A model generated the notes under the pieces. The model worked only from the letters and a program-made list of their open reading frames with translations. It was not told the DNA's origin and searched no databases. A stretch of 49,131 nucleotides of DNA from Desulfobacter curvatus DSM 3379 (GTDB taxonomy: Bacteria > Desulfobacterota > Desulfobacteria > Desulfobacterales > Desulfobacteraceae), in the NCBI RefSeq assembly GCF_000373985.1, contig NZ_KB893065.1, positions 1-49,131 on the forward strand. The letters run 5' to 3'. A program made the translations under genes and the position numbers. Of this stretch, positions 26,937-35,165 are shown piece after piece; the first letter of the stretch is position 1, and the number at the start of each line of letters is the position of its first letter.

Positions 26937-27408
26937 CACCACCACTTTGACCTGTACGCTGCAGTGTTTCATATACAAGGGTTACGCTTTCTATTGCGAT
27001 TTCTTTTCCCATCGCATCAAGTTCAGCACCTTTCCATTCCGAGGCCCATGCATTGATCAGGTCCCACTGCATCACAGGAAGGCTTCCCGAGCTGTTCAGC
27101 AGTTGGATCGAAACATTCTTTCTTTCAATATTTCCGTTAACACCGCTCATAAACCAATCCCATAAAACCCTGGAATCCGTAAGGCCGTATTTAAGTTCAA
27201 TATCTCCATATTCAACCGGACCGGGTATTTTTCTCACAACCTGGTTGTTGCCTGCTTCCCTGTATGAAATGCTTTCTATTTTAACACCCATGCCGCTGCA
27301 TTCCATAAAGTGACCTTCGGTCATGTCGCCGATTAGAAGTTTGAAATTATATGATCTGTAAGGATCCTGAACAGCCATGGTTTTATCTTGTTTGTTGCTT
27401 TCAGCCAT
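26920..27408 (-). CDS. Injection-system inner tube protein (Afp1/Pvc1-like, gp19 family)
   Basis: A 162-residue protein of the T4 gp19/eCIS tube family. Typical blocks are PYRSYNFKLLIGD at the start, the FMECSGMGVKIESISYREAGN segment (given here in parts), VRKIPGPVEYGDIELKYG, and the NAWASEWKGAELDAMG region. It polymerises into the tube driven out by sheath contraction. Only one tube gene is present, while Afp has two or three variants. It is 21 bases downstream of the sheath gene. Confidence 0.93.
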   Translation of the reverse strand: MAESNKQDKTMAVQDPYRSYNFKLLIGDMTEGHFMECSGMGVKIESISYREAGNNQVVRKIPGPVEYGDIELKYGLTDSRVLWDWFMSGVNGNIERKNVSIQLLNSSGSLPVMQWDLINAWASEWKGAELDAMGKEIAIESVTLVYETLQRTGQSGGDGDQK

Positions 27409-27429
27409 ATTTTGTATCTCCTTTATCGA

Positions 27430-28653
27430 TTATTCTTCTTCACTTGTTTCTATACCGCCTTCAGACTGTCCTATTTTAAAGACAACAAACTCAGCGGGCT
27501 TAACAGGGGCGACGCCTATTACCGTCACGACCATCCCGGCATTGATCACATCAGAAGGATTGATTTCATCATCACACTTAACAAAAAAGGCTTCTTCCGG
27601 CGTAGTTCCTTTCAATGCACCCTGTCTCCAAAGCATGGTTAGAAAGGCAGACACATCCCGTTTAATGGAATTCCATAAGGTTGCATCATTGGGTTCAAAA
27701 ACCACCCACTGTGTGCTTCTGGCAATGGATTCCTCAATCATATTAAACAGGCGCCTAACGTTAATGTACTTCCATTCGCTGCTACTTTCAGCAAGAGTTC
27801 TGGCTCCCCAGACCCTGATCCCCTGACCCGGAAAAAATCGAATGCAGTTCACGCCGTTAATATTCAGCTCCCCCTGCTCCTCACGGGTGACACGGTAAGA
27901 AAGATCCAAAGCACCGCGAATAGATTCGTTTGCCGGTGCTTTATGAACGCCCCTTGTGGAATCAACCCTTGCATAAATTCCTGCGATGTGGCCTGAAGGA
28001 GGAACCGTAACCATTTTTTTTGGTGAAAGCGGATCTTTGACAACAAGCCAAGGAAAATAAAATGAGCCAAAACCGCTGTCCGATGTTCTGGCACGCAGCC
28101 CTTGTTCTTTAGGCGTGGCTGTACCGGCATCAGAATCGCCACCTGAACCGGCTGCTGGTTTTGGTGCAGCCACTTTTGTAAGGTTGTTCAACAACGTTAC
28201 CTCTTTCGGGCCGTCAAGCACTGCCACCCTGTCTTTCATTTTTTCACAATGCGTTAGGACAGCATCATAGGATGCAGGATCCGTGCATCCGGGTGCAGCA
28301 ACAATGGCAATCTCGTCAATCTCTTCAAAAAGATCAAGGCCTTCGCGTCCGGCCCCGCTACTTCCGGAAAGATTTCCGTTTTTTCCGACATTTACGATAT
28401 AACAAAGGCCGCTGCAGTTTTGAAAAAAACCGAATACCGCCTGGGAAAGATCTGTGCTCTGATCACCATGAGAAACAAATTCTTTTACAAACTGAAGCCA
28501 GTTTGTTACGGGGACAAGCTCATTAACATGGGCGTTGGCATTTGGTGCCGTTCCAATAAAACCTACGGTACTTGTGCCGACGGCCTCAATGGGTCTTGGG
28601 CCTGATGCTGTTTCTTCAACATAAATTCCCGGGGTCTGGTAGCTTAAAGCCAT
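27430..28653 (-). CDS. Contractile sheath protein (Afp2/Pvc2-like)
   Basis: A 407-residue sheath subunit. It starts with the family signature YQTPGIYVEETASGPRPIE and the VGTSTVGFIGTAP strand, and ends with the conserved handshake strand VKPAEFVVFKIGQ. The middle contains the PGQGIRVWGARTL and INVRRLFNMIEESI segments of the sheath core. One sheath gene replaces the three of Afp. It begins 16 bases after the terminator-protein gene. ATG 28653 has AAGGAG upstream. Confidence 0.95.
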   Translation of the reverse strand: MALSYQTPGIYVEETASGPRPIEAVGTSTVGFIGTAPNANAHVNELVPVTNWLQFVKEFVSHGDQSTDLSQAVFGFFQNCSGLCYIVNVGKNGNLSGSSGAGREGLDLFEEIDEIAIVAAPGCTDPASYDAVLTHCEKMKDRVAVLDGPKEVTLLNNLTKVAAPKPAAGSGGDSDAGTATPKEQGLRARTSDSGFGSFYFPWLVVKDPLSPKKMVTVPPSGHIAGIYARVDSTRGVHKAPANESIRGALDLSYRVTREEQGELNINGVNCIRFFPGQGIRVWGARTLAESSSEWKYINVRRLFNMIEESIARSTQWVVFEPNDATLWNSIKRDVSAFLTMLWRQGALKGTTPEEAFFVKCDDEINPSDVINAGMVVTVIGVAPVKPAEFVVFKIGQSEGGIETSEEE

Positions 28654-28669
28654 AATGGTCTCCTTAATT

Positions 28670-29122
28670 TTACTTAATGATGTTACCTTTCAGAACATGT
28701 GGTTTTTCAACCAGTACTGGTGATTTTTTCTCTTTCTCACAGTTCAGTGGTATCTTTATTAACAGGGACGGTTTGGGCGTAAGATTCATTGCCTGCCATT
28801 CTGACGGCAAGAGGCCTTTTTGATCAACTTCAATAGTGTCATGGCCAAGGGCTGCCACTGTCAGTGTCGCTACGGTATCGTTTATAAGGTGAATATCATC
28901 TGAAATAACAGTGATAAGATATGTTAGAACCAACTGTACTGTATTATTAACAGGTCTTGCACCTGTTGTGACGGAACTTGCTATCTCCTTGAGATAGACA
29001 GAAACAAAAGCATGGTCACCCCGCTCTTCCGGAGCAAGTTCAGGGGCTATTTGCGTATGACCTGTTGTTTCAGTAATCCACCTTTTAAGCATATTGTATG
29101 TATGTTCAGTTTTTATCATCAC
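28670..29122 (-). CDS. Tube/sheath terminator protein (Afp16-like, DUF4255 type)
   Basis: A 150-residue protein resembling the N-terminal domain of DUF4255 proteins, which cap the distal end of eCIS tubes: an N-terminal helix, then APEERGDHAFVSVYLKEI, then a VQLVLTYLITVISDD strand. It stands directly before the sheath gene, as often seen in eCIS loci. Shorter than Afp16 (about 290 residues) but in the range of the compact forms. Identification is by pattern and position. Confidence 0.7.
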   Translation of the reverse strand: MMIKTEHTYNMLKRWITETTGHTQIAPELAPEERGDHAFVSVYLKEIASSVTTGARPVNNTVQLVLTYLITVISDDIHLINDTVATLTVAALGHDTIEVDQKGLLPSEWQAMNLTPKPSLLIKIPLNCEKEKKSPVLVEKPHVLKGNIIK

Positions 29123-29159
29123 TTTGTCCGGCCATGTAAGTTAAGCAAAAATTTATGAA

Positions 29160-29208
29160 CACCGGTTTTCATTTCCATGGGATTGCGTTTCAATCCCCCA
29201 TACCGGTG
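29160..29208. promoter_or_regulatory. Nested inverted repeat upstream of the eCIS structural genes
   Basis: An outer stem CACCGGT (29160-29166) with ACCGGTG (29202-29208) encloses an inner stem ATGGGATTG (29177-29185) with CAATCCCCCAT (29191-29201; two bulged bases). It lies 40-90 bases upstream of the terminator-protein start, in the 197-base gap after the hydrolase gene. A second small palindrome, TGTCA-AAA-TGACA, is at 29270-29282. Both could be operators or RNA structures controlling the particle genes. No T-tract follows on the minus strand. Confidence 0.4.
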
Positions 29209-29319
29209 GGATGTTAAGGCCTTCGGATGTTCTTAAGCACCGGAACACAATCCGCGATATCCGTTGTAATGTCAAAATGACACTGTATTGCCTGGCCCCC
29301 TATTCCAAGGGACGGGAAT

Positions 29320-30297
29320 CTATTTTTCTCTGATTATTGTAGTACGCCGAAACTCATCTTCAGGGAACACTCTTCCTGACTGCAAGGTGTCAAAGATGTG
29401 CTCAAAGACTAATCCCGGCCGCCCGCTCACTCTTCCTGATCTAAAGTAGGAATGCCCGGTTGGGTTGTCATAAGCATTATTGACATCATCACAGTCGACG
29501 GAATAAACATTTGCAGGTGTCTTGTGCATATCTTCAGGACCGGTATGTCCAAGACGGCGAGAGGCTATTTTATTTTTAAGATTTGAAGCCTTGCTGGCGC
29601 GGAGTGCTAAATCATCAGATGCATGGTACACGATAACATTTCGCGATGAATGGCATATCAATTCACCCCGTTCATTCTTGTGCAGTGACTCATTTACTAT
29701 ATCAGCAGCGACGAGGAATGTACTGCGAAAAACTTGCGGAACGCCATCAGAAAGGTCGTATTTATTCCAAACGGCTAAAGTCTCTCTTAAAACTCTATTT
29801 CCCATTGAATGCGCCAGAATATTAATCCTCTTGAAGCAAGGGTCAGATTGAGGATTGTACTTTTCCGAACTTCGCCAGGCTAAAAACTTTTCTAAAACCC
29901 GGGCAAACGAATAGGCGCTTGAATCAGCTGATTTTTGATCATCCCAATAGTCTTTAACAATCCCAAAGTCATTGTCACAGGGCCATATCAAGGGAACAAC
30001 CAGGATCTCTTCCTTCTTTTTATGATCGCATAACCTTTGAAATTCCTCTGCTGCTTTAAATACACTTTGGGGTAGATTGGAGAAACCATGAAGGTAGATG
30101 AGAATTTGCCGATAGGGCGATTTTTTAAGCTGAGAAAGAAAGTCTATGCTCCCCAATTCCCGGCAGGAGTCATCACCTGTTGTTTCGCAAAAAAAGACCG
30201 AATTGCTGGGCGCATTGTTATCCAGGTCAAAATCAAACTTTCGTCCTTTACGTGATCTAATGCTCTGTCTTGGAAACCGATTGGTAATAAATAGCAT
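29320..30297 (-). CDS. Alpha/beta hydrolase (DUF900 type)
   Basis: A 325-residue esterase/lipase-like protein. LIYLHGFSN (about 66-74) supplies the oxyanion loop, Ser164 in LAHSMGN is the nucleophile, and a late His in GHSYFRSG (about residue 286) can complete the triad. No signal peptide. DUF900 proteins are poorly characterised serine hydrolases. AGGAGG lies 5 bases before the ATG. It is the first gene of the minus-strand run that leads into the eCIS genes, 197 bases ahead of them, so it is a candidate cargo or effector acting on lipids; this is inferred from position. Confidence 0.8.
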   Translation of the reverse strand: MLFITNRFPRQSIRSRKGRKFDFDLDNNAPSNSVFFCETTGDDSCRELGSIDFLSQLKKSPYRQILIYLHGFSNLPQSVFKAAEEFQRLCDHKKKEEILVVPLIWPCDNDFGIVKDYWDDQKSADSSAYSFARVLEKFLAWRSSEKYNPQSDPCFKRINILAHSMGNRVLRETLAVWNKYDLSDGVPQVFRSTFLVAADIVNESLHKNERGELICHSSRNVIVYHASDDLALRASKASNLKNKIASRRLGHTGPEDMHKTPANVYSVDCDDVNNAYDNPTGHSYFRSGRVSGRPGLVFEHIFDTLQSGRVFPEDEFRRTTIIREK

Positions 30298-30364
30298 TTC
30301 ATCCTCCTGATAAATGTTATTTTCAAGTCAACGAGATGATCATCACATAGTCCTGCTGGTGTAT

Positions 30365-30391
30365 ATGAAAGTACCGCCAAGTTACTTTCAT
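30365..30391. promoter_or_regulatory. Perfect 9-base inverted repeat upstream of the hydrolase/eCIS run
   Basis: ATGAAAGTA (30365-30373) and TACTTTCAT (30383-30391) are exact reverse complements separated by 9 bases. The site is about 70 bases upstream of the hydrolase ATG, the position expected for an operator of the whole minus-strand run. It overlaps the start of repeat B copy 2, so it may instead belong to that repeat. The other copies of B lack the left arm. Confidence 0.4.
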
Positions 30392-30448
30392 GTTTTGTTG
30401 TGGGCTATGCCTGGCAATTGATATGTCAGGTCGGCCCATGGCCGTTAT
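30385..30448 (+). repeat. Dispersed repeat B, copy 2
   Basis: Second copy of the 64-base repeat, same orientation as copies at 18537 and 44489. It lies just upstream of the hydrolase gene, so copies 1 and 2 enclose the whole hydrolase-eCIS-Ig membrane protein segment. It differs from copy 1 mainly in the centre (CAATTGATATGT against CAGCTGATAGAC). Confidence 0.8.
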
Positions 30449-30655
30449 TAGATGCAATGGTGGTGCTGCTCCGCGCCATGCGCGGACCAAGCAGACTGCG
30501 TCCGCGTGCGCTATTGGGTCGAGGGCCTTGTGTGTGCCGGATACAGCACATGCGCTTAAAAGCTAAATCAAATGTAATAGATTTCCAAGCATTTGGCAAT
30601 GTCTTAGAGATTTCCCATGGGAAGGCTTATGTCAAGCGGATATGCGGCGGCTTGA

Positions 30656-30712
30656 GGGCCCGGGTCCCGGAGGCGAAAGGCGTCCCGGTAAGAGTGAACG
30701 ATACCTGGGCCC
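30656..30712. other. G+C-rich imperfect hairpin amid transposon debris
   Basis: GGGCCCGGGT (30656-30665) pairs with ACCTGGGCCC (30703-30712) with one mismatch. Inside lie two CCCGG blocks around AGGCGAAAGGCGT. The region from 30449 to 30722 otherwise shows no gene that I recognise; a second small perfect repeat CCGCGC-CAT-GCGCGG occurs near 30467. It could be a mobile-element end or a structured RNA remnant. Confidence 0.3.
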
Positions 30713-30722
30713 AATCTTTTTT

Positions 30723-30940
30723 CGGACGGCCCACCCAAAATCCACAAGAGAGACATGTTGGGGCATTGTTAAAAATGAAATTGGCCGCAATTGTGATTTT
30801 ACAATGAATAATTTAATTCAGCAGCTTGAAAGTGCGTTTGGCAAGGTTACCGCCAAGACCTGCGCTGGGTTGATAAGGAAACTTGTGATATTGAAGATGC
30901 CTTTTGGCGGGACGATGCTGCTCTTGATGAACAAAATTGA
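30723..30940 (+). pseudogene. C-terminal remnant of an IS630-family transposase
   Basis: The frame reads WGIVKNEIGRN, the conserved piece after the last catalytic Glu region of DDE_3 transposases, then FTMNNLIQQLESAFGKVTAK. Near 30880 the frame shifts and continues as CDIEDAFWRDDAALDEQN to a stop at 30938, which matches the normal tail of these proteins. The catalytic domain upstream is missing. Confidence 0.65.
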
Positions 30941-31051
30941 GAATCGAGGTAACCGGAATAGCTACTCTGTCTCTTGGGTAAACTTCGAGTGCGATTATAC
31001 CACACGATTTGGACTAAAGTATCAAGCCATTTGACCGGAACTATAGTATTT

Positions 31052-31393
31052 TTAAGAGATAAAAAGGTCTTCAATATTTGGTCTGAGCCAGCTTGCCTTT
31101 GGATGATTTTCACCTAAGTAAAGAATTCCAATACCTTCATTGGTTTTTCTTGCCACCCTGCCAACCTCCTTGACGGGTTTTAAATCAGGTCTCTGAAAAG
31201 TTATCGTGAGTTTATCAAAAATTTTGAAATCATCTAATGGGATAGATTTAATAAAAATCCCAGTCTCACTTATGTTGACACTAGTTCCTCTATAAAGTTT
31301 TCCCTTAAAAAAGATATCAACCGGCACCTCGCAATCCAACCTTTTAGAATTACGCCAGTCAGATGAATTTTGATATACTTTTTGGGAAGTCAT
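31052..31393 (-). CDS. PilZ domain protein (c-di-GMP receptor)
   Basis: A 113-residue protein made of a single PilZ domain. WRNSKRLDCEV supplies the basic RxxxR-like motif (here with Arg and Lys-Arg) and NISETGIFI the D/NxSxxG motif that together bind cyclic di-GMP; GRVARKTNEGIGILY is the last strand. The ATG at 31393 follows GAGGGG; the frame continues upstream into a GGDEF remnant up to 31612. It faces the HD-GYP gene at 31747, which would degrade the same messenger. Confidence 0.82.
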   Translation of the reverse strand: MTSQKVYQNSSDWRNSKRLDCEVPVDIFFKGKLYRGTSVNISETGIFIKSIPLDDFKIFDKLTITFQRPDLKPVKEVGRVARKTNEGIGILYLGENHPKASWLRPNIEDLFIS

Positions 31394-31471
31394 TTTCCCC
31401 TCTTTTTTTTGATTCATTGAAGCATAACTAAATAAATTTATCAATTTGAATGTCCGTTGTAAATAATCAAG

Positions 31472-31660
31472 ATTAAATATCCCCTTGTTTTTTGCTGTAT
31501 ATAGCGCAGAATCTGCCCGCCTCATGATATTTTCGAGAGTATCCGGATCTGATTTTGATCCAAACATTGACAAACCGATGCCAACCGTAAACTGGACAGT
31601 CCCCTGGTCCAAGTTCTTTAAGATATTCAGAGGTGCTCGGGCATACTTTGAGAAAGATTG
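31472..31660 (-). pseudogene. C-terminal remnant of a GGDEF domain (diguanylate cyclase)
   Basis: The frame upstream of the PilZ start reads VQFTVGIGLSMFG and then MRRADSALYTAKNKG, the conserved end of GGDEF domains. The GGDEF active-site half is absent and no start with ribosome binding site is visible. It is in frame with the PilZ gene, so the ancestor may have been a GGDEF protein whose end was joined here by deletion, or the two were neighbours. Confidence 0.75.
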
Positions 31661-31746
31661 ACATTTTTTTTGATTTATGTGAATATATTAATAATAAATT
31701 TAAGTAGTTATTTTAATTCTATCTTTTTTAGGGAGGGCCGTGCCAT

Positions 31747-33456
31747 ATGCTCGAAAATGTGATGCAGAAGATGTTTAAGACCACCTCGCGGCGAATTGCT
31801 GTGCCGGCACTTTTGACGGTCGTTCTTTATGTCATCGCCATGTTTATTATTTTTCTTCCTCATATTGAACAAAGCTTTATCAGCAGGAAGAAAGAAATGA
31901 TCCGCGAGTTGTCTGAAACGGTCTGGAGCCTGGTTGACAACTACCACGAACGAGAGCTGTCCGGTGAACTGACCCGGCCCGATGCTCAGAACCGGGCACT
32001 CCTCCGGATCGGCACACTCCGGTACGGTCCTGAAAAAAAAGATTATTTCTGGATTACCGACATGACGCCACGGATGATTATGCATCCGTATCGCTCGACT
32101 ATTGTGAACAAGGACATCAACGATATCCAGGATTCAGATCTCAAAAGGCTTTATTTAAGGTTTAACGAGGTGGTTGCGGAGAAAGGCGCCGGGTACGTTG
32201 ATTATCAGTGGCAGTGGAAAGACGACCCCAACAGAATGTCTGACAAATTGTCTTATATCAAGGGCTTTCAACCATGGGGCTGGATTGTGGGTACCGGTAT
32301 GTATCTCGATGACATTTATGCGGAAATCGACGCCATACGCAATAAGTTTATCGCCATTTCCACCATTATTCTGGGCATCGTTCTGATTCTCTCCCTGTAT
32401 TCCATTCGCCAGACCATGAAGGCCGACAATGAACTGATGCTTACCTTAATTGAACGTAACGAATTGAATGAATCGCTGAAAGAAAGCAAAGAGCGCTTTC
32501 GGAACCTTCTGGAAAATACCAGTGACTGGATATGGGAAAGCGATGAAAAGGGACGGTATACCTATTCAAGCCCCAGAGTGGAAGACTTGCTGGGTTTTTC
32601 ATCGAACGAAACCATGCACAAAACCATCATGGATTTCGTTCCCGTCAATTTAAAGAGCCTGTATCAGGACACCTTCAAAAATCTACTTGGCGGTCAAAAG
32701 GCATTTAAAGGGTTTGAAACTACATGCCAGGGAAAAAACGGCCAGCATGTGGTTGTCGAAAATAATGCGGTTCCGGTTTTTTCAGAAAAAGGTGGGCTTT
32801 TGGGATATAGAGGGGTGACGCGGGACATCACGGATCGGAAAATGGCCATGGAAGCGCTTAAAAAGAGTCGAGACGTCCTGCATGCAAATCTTGAGGAGAC
32901 CGTAAAGTCATTAGTCTCCGCAGAGGAAAAACGTGATCCTTACACTGCTGGCCATCAGACACGGGTTGACCGATTGGCCTGTGCCATTGCACGAGAACTC
33001 GGACTTTCAGATCAGCGGATTGAAGGACTGCATTTTGCCGCACTCCTGCATGATATCGGCAAAATTGCCCTGCCGTCCGAATTTTTGTCCAAACCGACCC
33101 TTTTGTCCCACCAGGAGCATGAAATCATCAAATGCCATTCCCAGGTCGGGTACGATATTTTGAAAAACATTCATTTCCCATGGCCGGTTGCGGAAATCGT
33201 ATATCAGCACCACGAATATCTTGACGGTTCGGGGTATCCCAGGAATCTGACCGATAAGGAAATTCTTCTTGAATCGAAAATACTGACGGTTGCCGATGTG
33301 GTGGAGGCCATATCATCCCACCGCCCCTACAGGCCGTCTCTTGGCATGGACGCCGCACTGGAGGAAATACAGAATGGCCGAGGAATTCGGTATCATCCCC
33401 CTTGTGTGGACGCCTGCCTGAAGCTCATCAAAGATGAAAAGGTGGATTTATCGTGA
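31747..33456 (+). CDS. Cache-PAS-HD-GYP cyclic-di-GMP phosphodiesterase
   Basis: A 569-residue sensor. One transmembrane segment near 16-37, an extracytoplasmic single Cache domain (about 40-200, with YFWITDMTPRMIMHPY and PWGWIVGTGMY), a second membrane segment (about 200-220), a PAS domain (about 245-375), and an HD-GYP domain (about 385-565) with HD at residues 435-436 in LLHDIGKIALP and the HHEYLDGSGYP motif. It should hydrolyse cyclic di-GMP in response to a small ligand bound outside. GGGAGG lies before the ATG. The divergent neighbour encodes a PilZ receptor. Confidence 0.93.
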   Translation: MLENVMQKMFKTTSRRIAVPALLTVVLYVIAMFIIFLPHIEQSFISRKKEMIRELSETVWSLVDNYHERELSGELTRPDAQNRALLRIGTLRYGPEKKDYFWITDMTPRMIMHPYRSTIVNKDINDIQDSDLKRLYLRFNEVVAEKGAGYVDYQWQWKDDPNRMSDKLSYIKGFQPWGWIVGTGMYLDDIYAEIDAIRNKFIAISTIILGIVLILSLYSIRQTMKADNELMLTLIERNELNESLKESKERFRNLLENTSDWIWESDEKGRYTYSSPRVEDLLGFSSNETMHKTIMDFVPVNLKSLYQDTFKNLLGGQKAFKGFETTCQGKNGQHVVVENNAVPVFSEKGGLLGYRGVTRDITDRKMAMEALKKSRDVLHANLEETVKSLVSAEEKRDPYTAGHQTRVDRLACAIARELGLSDQRIEGLHFAALLHDIGKIALPSEFLSKPTLLSHQEHEIIKCHSQVGYDILKNIHFPWPVAEIVYQHHEYLDGSGYPRNLTDKEILLESKILTVADVVEAISSHRPYRPSLGMDAALEEIQNGRGIRYHPPCVDACLKLIKDEKVDLS

Positions 33457-33500
33457 TTGTCAGATCACCAATATTTCCAAATCAAACCAAGTGAGGTTTC

Positions 33501-34364
33501 ATGTCTGATTTCGCCAACCGGATTGATTGTAAAATTATCAGGATATGGTCATTGGGGACAATGGTGAGCTTCTTTTTTTGTACGTTTTGCCAGGCAGAAG
33601 CATTGCATTTGCAAAAGGCCCGGTCGTATACCGGAAAAGAAGACATCAAGGGGTGGGTAATGAGCGAAAAACTTGATGGGATAAGGGGATACTGGGACGG
33701 CAGTCGTTTGTTGAGCCGTAAAGGTCTGCCCCTGTGCCCGCCCCCATGGTTTCTCAAAAACTTTCCCGTCTTTGAATTGGATGGCGAGTTGTGGAGCAAA
33801 CAAGGGGATTTTGAGTTTATTCAGTCTGTGGTGCTTGATGTCGAGCCTGGTCCGGGGTGGGAAAAAATAAGTTACCATATTTTTGAGGTGCCTAATCAGC
33901 CAGGGACCTTTTTACAGCGCCTTGACAGGGCGAAAGAGTGGTTTAAAACCCATCCTGCTCCCCATGTCAGGGTGATCCCGCAGATTCTCATTCAAGATAG
34001 ATCGGACCTGGACCGTTTTTTTATTGAAGTGGAATCAAGGGGCGGTGAAGGCGTGATTGTAAAGAATCCCAACATACCCTATCAAACCGGCAGAAGCGCC
34101 CATCTCCTCAAGGTTAAAAAAGCCAGGGATATGGAAGGCCTTGTTATTGGTATTAACAAGGGGAAAGGCAAATATCACAATGCCATGGGTTCGCTTACGT
34201 TAAAATTGGAAAACGGCGTTGTTTTCAAATTAGGGACCGGGTTCACAGACAAGGTTCGAAACAATCCGCCTGCCGTCGGAACAACAGTGACCTTTAAATA
34301 TCATGGGTTCAGCAAAAGCGGAGTCCCGAAATTTGCCTTTTTTTTAAGGGTGAGGGCGGATTGA
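33501..34364 (+). CDS. Exported minimal ATP-dependent DNA ligase (LigE-like)
   Basis: A 287-residue enzyme that joins DNA nicks using ATP. The adenylated Lys57 lies in SEKLDGIRGYWDG, motif III in FELDGELW, and motif IV in GGEGVIVKNP, followed by a compact OB domain (KLGTGFTDKVRNNPP). A hydrophobic N-terminal segment ending near QAEA (residues about 14-33) looks like a signal peptide, as in LigE-type ligases thought to work in the periplasm on incoming DNA. It starts 44 bases after the HD-GYP gene. Confidence 0.9.
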   Translation: MSDFANRIDCKIIRIWSLGTMVSFFFCTFCQAEALHLQKARSYTGKEDIKGWVMSEKLDGIRGYWDGSRLLSRKGLPLCPPPWFLKNFPVFELDGELWSKQGDFEFIQSVVLDVEPGPGWEKISYHIFEVPNQPGTFLQRLDRAKEWFKTHPAPHVRVIPQILIQDRSDLDRFFIEVESRGGEGVIVKNPNIPYQTGRSAHLLKVKKARDMEGLVIGINKGKGKYHNAMGSLTLKLENGVVFKLGTGFTDKVRNNPPAVGTTVTFKYHGFSKSGVPKFAFFLRVRAD

Positions 34365-34499
34365 ACCGGTCTTGATCGCAGTATGAGTTTAATCATTCCT
34401 GTTGGAGCGTGTTTGCAGCCTTAAAAAATAGGTGATAGACAAGATTCGGAGTTTTCAAATTGTCATAAAAAGGTGGGCCATTTTCTTACGGAGGCGTTT

Positions 34500-35153
34500 A
34501 TGAAATTGAAAGATGAGAGAGAAGCTGTTGTGCGTTTTGGTCTTAAAATGGTGGAGTCCGGTCTGACCACGGGTACCGGTGGAAATCTGAGCATTATTGA
34601 CAGGAATTCGGGAACGGTGGCCGTCAGTCCCAGCGGGATCGAGTACGCGGCATTACAGCCCCAGGATGTTGTCCTCACAGATATGCAGGGAAATATCATG
34701 GATGGAAAGGCCAAACCTTCGAGCGAGCTTGGGTTTCACCTCTCTTTGTATCACCGGCGTAAGGATATACAGGCAGTTGTTCATACCCACTCCCCCTATG
34801 CGGTTACCATGGCCTGTCTGGGGTGGGAAATCCCGGCAGTTCATTATCTTGTGGGGTTTGCCGGAAAAAAAGTGCCCCTGGCACCCTATGCTACATTCGG
34901 TACCCTGGAGCTGGCTGAAATCGTAGCCGAATATATTGGAGATTATAACGCCCTGCTGCTTGCCAATCACGGACTTGTGGCTGTGGGCAGCGGTATGGAT
35001 ACAGCCTTTGCCGTTGCCGAAGAAATTGAATTTGTCGCCCGGATTTATTATCAGACCAAAAGCATCGGAAATCCCGTCATCCTGCCGGATGAAGAGATGG
35101 ATACCGTACTTGAAAAATTCAAGACTTATGGGCAAAAAAAAATGGCGAAATGA
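34500..35153 (+). CDS. Class II aldolase/epimerase family protein (fuculose-phosphate aldolase-like)
   Basis: A 217-residue zinc-dependent aldolase. GTGGNLSIID and SPSGIEY form the phosphate site, SSELGFHLSLY carries the catalytic Glu, HTHSPYA has two zinc His residues, and LLANHGLVAVG has the third. Substrate is uncertain: fuculose-phosphate, ribulose-phosphate or methylthioribulose-phosphate are all possible in this family. The ATG at 34500 follows GGAGG; an upstream start at 34473 is less likely. It ends 12 bases from the convergent kinase gene. Confidence 0.85.
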   Translation: MKLKDEREAVVRFGLKMVESGLTTGTGGNLSIIDRNSGTVAVSPSGIEYAALQPQDVVLTDMQGNIMDGKAKPSSELGFHLSLYHRRKDIQAVVHTHSPYAVTMACLGWEIPAVHYLVGFAGKKVPLAPYATFGTLELAEIVAEYIGDYNALLLANHGLVAVGSGMDTAFAVAEEIEFVARIYYQTKSIGNPVILPDEEMDTVLEKFKTYGQKKMAK

Positions 35154-35165
35154 TCCTTGATAAAA

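Noticed and set aside
19634..29122. The tail-like genes as a prophage
   Set aside because: No capsid, portal, terminase, integrase or replication genes are found, and the set and order (LysM adaptor, spike, PAAR, gp25, J) are those of an extracellular contractile injection system.
19634..29122. The tail-like genes as a type VI secretion system
   Set aside because: There is a single gp18-type sheath gene rather than TssB/TssC, and no TssJLM membrane complex or ClpV is seen.
29123..29319. Possible CRISPR-like repeat (GATTG...CAATC) upstream of the eCIS
   Set aside because: There is only one inverted repeat and no direct repeats or spacers.
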